Source of the DNA: Mycobacterium sp. 1274761.0
GTDB lineage: Bacteria > Actinomycetota > Actinomycetes > Mycobacteriales > Mycobacteriaceae
Assembly: GCF_001668615.1 (NCBI RefSeq)
Contig: NZ_LZMC01000057.1
Coordinates: 1 to 64,000 of the forward strand
DNA: 64,000 nucleotides
Direction of reading: 5' to 3'
Part shown: piece by piece, positions 61,951-64,000 of the stretch
Layout of the letters: every line of letters begins with the position of its first letter
How positions within the stretch are numbered: the first letter of the stretch is position 1
Program-made: the position numbers and the translations under genes
The notes under the pieces: generated by a model
What the model was told of the DNA's origin: nothing
The model's input: only the letters and a program-made list of their open reading frames with translations
The model's database searches: none

Positions 61951-62888
61951 CGCCTGCCGACGCGCTGACCATGCTCGACATCTACGTCGAACGTCGGTTT
62001 GGTACCGCCGAGCCTGCTGGTGAGCACCTCGGCGGTACCGGTTAACGCGCGGGCTCGCTTGGTGATCTCGGCATCGCTGAGCGCGCGTCCGATCTGAAGT
62101 GACACCACCATCACCTGACGGTGGTGGTGGTCGAACACCGGCGCCGAGATCACGCTGATGTCATGGCGTTGCCTGCTGCCTACCGGGTGCTCCGACCGTA
62201 GGTGGACGCGCTCGCCGATGTCGGCGACCAACTCACCGAGCAGGGCCTGTAATTCGTCGGGCAGCCTGTTCGACACCCCCGCCATCAGCGCGTACAGCCG
62301 CCTGCCGCCCGGGGTGAGGCGTTCGACGAGGTAGCCGGTGCAACGGCATTCGTCGACTACGCGGTCTAGGCGTTCACTGTCGGTGCGCAGCGGAATCGTG
62401 GGCTCCTTGGCCAGCCAGTCACGCAGGGCGGCATCGTCCCAGAGCACGTACATCAAGCCGACCGGCGGGGCGAACGGATAGCTCTGCCCGACGCGGACGC
62501 CGACGTCAGCGCCCGGCGGCCCGACCAGCTCCAGCACCGTGATGCGGTCGTCGATCACCGCCGACAGCGCGGTGGTGGTGCCGGTGAGCGCCGACAGCCT
62601 CCGCAGGTCCGCCCGCGCGGCAGGGTCGACCCGTAGGGATTCCTGCGCGGTGTGCCCGAGCGCGATGAGCGCAGGTCCCAGGCGGTAGGACTTCGTCCGG
62701 GGATCGCGCACCAGATAGTCGCTGTCGGTCAGGGTGGTGACGATGCCCAGGCAGGTGGGCTTGGACAGGCCGAGCCGCCGGGACAGCTCCGAAACCCCGA
62801 ACCGCTCGTGGGGATGTCGGGCGAGGAAGTCGAGGACGGCGACCACTCGTTCGGTCGGGGGCGATTCGCGTCCCGGTGCGCTCACCAT
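61947..62888 (-). CDS. IclR-family transcriptional regulator
   Basis: 313 aa. The winged-helix N-terminus is [40 protein letters not shown] (written here only to name the IclR HTH near residues 14-53). The effector domain follows, with [15 protein letters not shown] and a C-terminal [24 protein letters not shown]. Function and effector are unknown; the divergent neighbour is the Rv3531c-like gene and the upstream gap holds a TGTTC/GAACA dyad and a near-consensus KstR box, so it may help control that gene. Confidence 0.8.
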   Translation of the reverse strand: MVSAPGRESPPTERVVAVLDFLARHPHERFGVSELSRRLGLSKPTCLGIVTTLTDSDYLVRDPRTKSYRLGPALIALGHTAQESLRVDPAARADLRRLSALTGTTTALSAVIDDRITVLELVGPPGADVGVRVGQSYPFAPPVGLMYVLWDDAALRDWLAKEPTIPLRTDSERLDRVVDECRCTGYLVERLTPGGRRLYALMAGVSNRLPDELQALLGELVADIGERVHLRSEHPVGSRQRHDISVISAPVFDHHHRQVMVVSLQIGRALSDAEITKRARALTGTAEVLTSRLGGTKPTFDVDVEHGQRVGRR

Positions 62889-62906
62889 GTCAGAAATGTA
62901 CCGTGC

Positions 62907-62924
62907 TGTTCCAAATATCGAACA
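62907..62924. promoter_or_regulatory. Palindromic operator candidate for the IclR regulator
   Basis: TGTTC (62907-62911) and GAACA (62920-62924) form an inverted repeat with an 8-bp AT-rich centre, 19 bp upstream of the IclR start. IclR proteins often bind such dyads and repress themselves. Confidence 0.4.
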
Positions 62925-62953
62925 GATTCTCGGAGCACAGCGTTGACGGCAAT

Positions 62954-62967
62954 GAGAACACGTTCTA
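62954..62967. promoter_or_regulatory. Near-consensus KstR box upstream of the Rv3531c-like gene
   Basis: GAGAACACGTTCTA matches TnnAACnnGTTnnA except the first T. It ends 10 bp before the GTG at 62978, an expected place for a KstR-controlled promoter. Confidence 0.7.
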
Positions 62968-62977
62968 GTTTTTAGGG

Positions 62978-64000
62978 GTGTACTCCCAACCGTTGGCCGA
63001 CGCGATCGCAGAGGCGGAGCGCTTGGTCGCCTCCGCGCCGTTCATTGAATCCGAGGCCGACCTCCTTGAAGGCCTGCAGTATCTCGCCGGATGCATCGCC
63101 GGATGCACCCACTTGGCGTTCGACTACGAGCGCGACCATCCGTTTCTGCAGTCGGGCACCGGGCCCTTCACGAAGATGGGTCTGGACAACCCCGACACGC
63201 TCTACTTCGGCACCCGTGTGCAGCCAGGCCACGAGTATGTCGTCACCGGCAAGCGGGGCACCACCACCGATCTGAGCTTCCAGATACTCGGGGGCGAGTA
63301 CACCGACGACAACGTGCCCGTCAGCCAGGCCGCGTTCGACGACCGTGAACTCGACATCGCAGCCGACGGCACATTCGAGTGGCGGATCACGCCAAACAGC
63401 CCGTCGCAGTTACTTATTCGTGAGGTTTACAACGACTGGTCGGCGCGGCGCGGCTACATCAGCATCGCCAGGACCGACACCGCAGGCACCGCGCCGCCTC
63501 CGTTGACCAGGGAGCTGATCGAGAAGCGCTATGCAGTGGCGGGAAAGCAACTGGTGCAGCGGGTGAAAACGTGGCTGCAGTTCCCGCAATGGTTCTACGA
63601 CTCGCTGCCGGTGAACACGATGGTGGCACCGCGCCTGACACCGGGCGGCCTGGCCACCCAGTATTCGTCGGTGGGTCATTTCAACCTCAAACCCGATGAG
63701 GCGCTGGTGATCACGCTGCCGGTGAGCGATGCGCCGTATCTGGGTTTCCAGCTGGGCAGCCTCTGGTACATCTCGCTGGACTACATCAACCACCAGACCT
63801 CACTGAACGGCACTCAGGCGCAGGCAGATCCGGACGGCAAGATCCGCTACGTGGTGTCCGATGCGAACCCGGGCGTAACCAACTGGGTGGAGACGCTGGG
63901 GCACACGAGAGGTTACCTGCAATTCCGCTGGCAGCGGTTGTCACGCGAGCTCACCGAGGCCGACGGTCCCACCGTCGAGCTGCTCAACATCGATAAGGTG
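62978..64000 (+). CDS. Rv3531c-like conserved protein, truncated by the window end
   Basis: GTG 62978 opens a frame (VYSQPLADAIAEAERLV...) that continues without a stop to the last base, at least 341 residues. Recognisable elements include FGTRVQPGHEYVVTGKRG, VYNDWSARRGYISIARTD and SLWYISLDYINHQTS. By position beyond hsaF it corresponds to Rv3531c, a KstR-regulated protein of about 375 aa with unknown activity; it may be related to DUF1214-type proteins (inference). The 3' end lies outside the window. Confidence 0.8.
   Translation, partial: MYSQPLADAIAEAERLVASAPFIESEADLLEGLQYLAGCIAGCTHLAFDYERDHPFLQSGTGPFTKMGLDNPDTLYFGTRVQPGHEYVVTGKRGTTTDLSFQILGGEYTDDNVPVSQAAFDDRELDIAADGTFEWRITPNSPSQLLIREVYNDWSARRGYISIARTDTAGTAPPPLTRELIEKRYAVAGKQLVQRVKTWLQFPQWFYDSLPVNTMVAPRLTPGGLATQYSSVGHFNLKPDEALVITLPVSDAPYLGFQLGSLWYISLDYINHQTSLNGTQAQADPDGKIRYVVSDANPGVTNWVETLGHTRGYLQFRWQRLSRELTEADGPTVELLNIDKV

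Overview
The window comes from an environmental, GC-rich mycobacterium (Mycobacterium/Mycolicibacterium type). The main evidence is a nearly complete and colinear cholesterol/steroid catabolism region. Its gene set, lengths and overlaps match the M. tuberculosis Rv3531c-Rv3565 segment as I remember it. Sequence-visible operators of the two steroid TetR repressors, KstR (TnnAACnnGTTnnA) and KstR2 (AnCAAGnnCTTGnT), sit at the expected divergent promoters. Start codons are often GTG, and most genes overlap by 1-4 bases, as in tight actinobacterial operons. Ortholog names rest on recalled synteny and motifs, not on a database search.

Layout. (1) 36-2125: an MHS-type MFS transporter and a 3-hydroxybutyrate-dehydrogenase-like SDR. 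(2) 2135-11626: KstR2-type genes for the last two steroid rings (HIP degradation): aspB-fadE33-fadE32-fadE31-fadD3 on the minus strand, diverging from fadE30-ipdF-kstR2-fadA6 on the plus strand around a KstR2 box. (3) 11701-14254: an insertion relative to M. tuberculosis with an NDMA-type alcohol dehydrogenase, a membrane protein and a SatD-family protein with an HTH tail. (4) 14297-19547: ipdC-ipdB-ipdA-echA20 (minus) diverging from two SDR genes around a second KstR2 box. (5) 19559-28051: KstR-type side-chain genes: a DsbA-fold protein, a SnoaL-like protein and fadA5 (minus), diverging from cyp125-fadE28-fadE29-chsH2-chsH1-ltp2 (plus) across two KstR boxes. A 56-bp tandem duplication between fadE29 and chsH2 encodes two identical 19-residue peptides in a chain of stop-start overlaps. 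(6) 28052-55540: a 27-kb exopolysaccharide locus placed between ltp2 and chsH3. (7) 55537-64000: steroid genes resume with chsH3-kstD (minus), hsaE-hsaG-hsaF (plus), then rmlA, an IclR regulator and a truncated Rv3531c-like gene.

The exopolysaccharide locus has the parts of a Wzx/Wzy-type pathway. There is a polyprenyl-phosphate sugar-1-phosphate transferase, a Wzz-like chain-length protein whose kinase-like domain has lost its Walker A motif, a Wzy/ligase-like polymerase and a Wzx-like flippase. It also has three GT4 genes (one a tandem GT4-GT4 fusion), a GT2, an AlgD-like GDP-mannose dehydrogenase and a cytidylyltransferase. Further genes encode an epimerase, a PIG-L deacetylase, an RmlC-like cupin, two sugar C-methyltransferase homologs (one with altered catalytic residues), a class III aminotransferase and several other methyltransferases. 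Two lyase-fold proteins complete it: a cytosolic-looking heparinase II/III family protein and a heparin-lyase-like lipoprotein. The inferred product is a repeat-unit polysaccharide with a uronic acid and a modified or branched deoxysugar.

Three intergenic regions of this locus share a 15-base core, TTGCYRAATCTGCAC, which may mark a dedicated regulon. The first operon has a long leader with hairpins. This locus is the most likely undescribed system in the window. I saw no tRNA, rRNA, CRISPR array, transposase or integrase.
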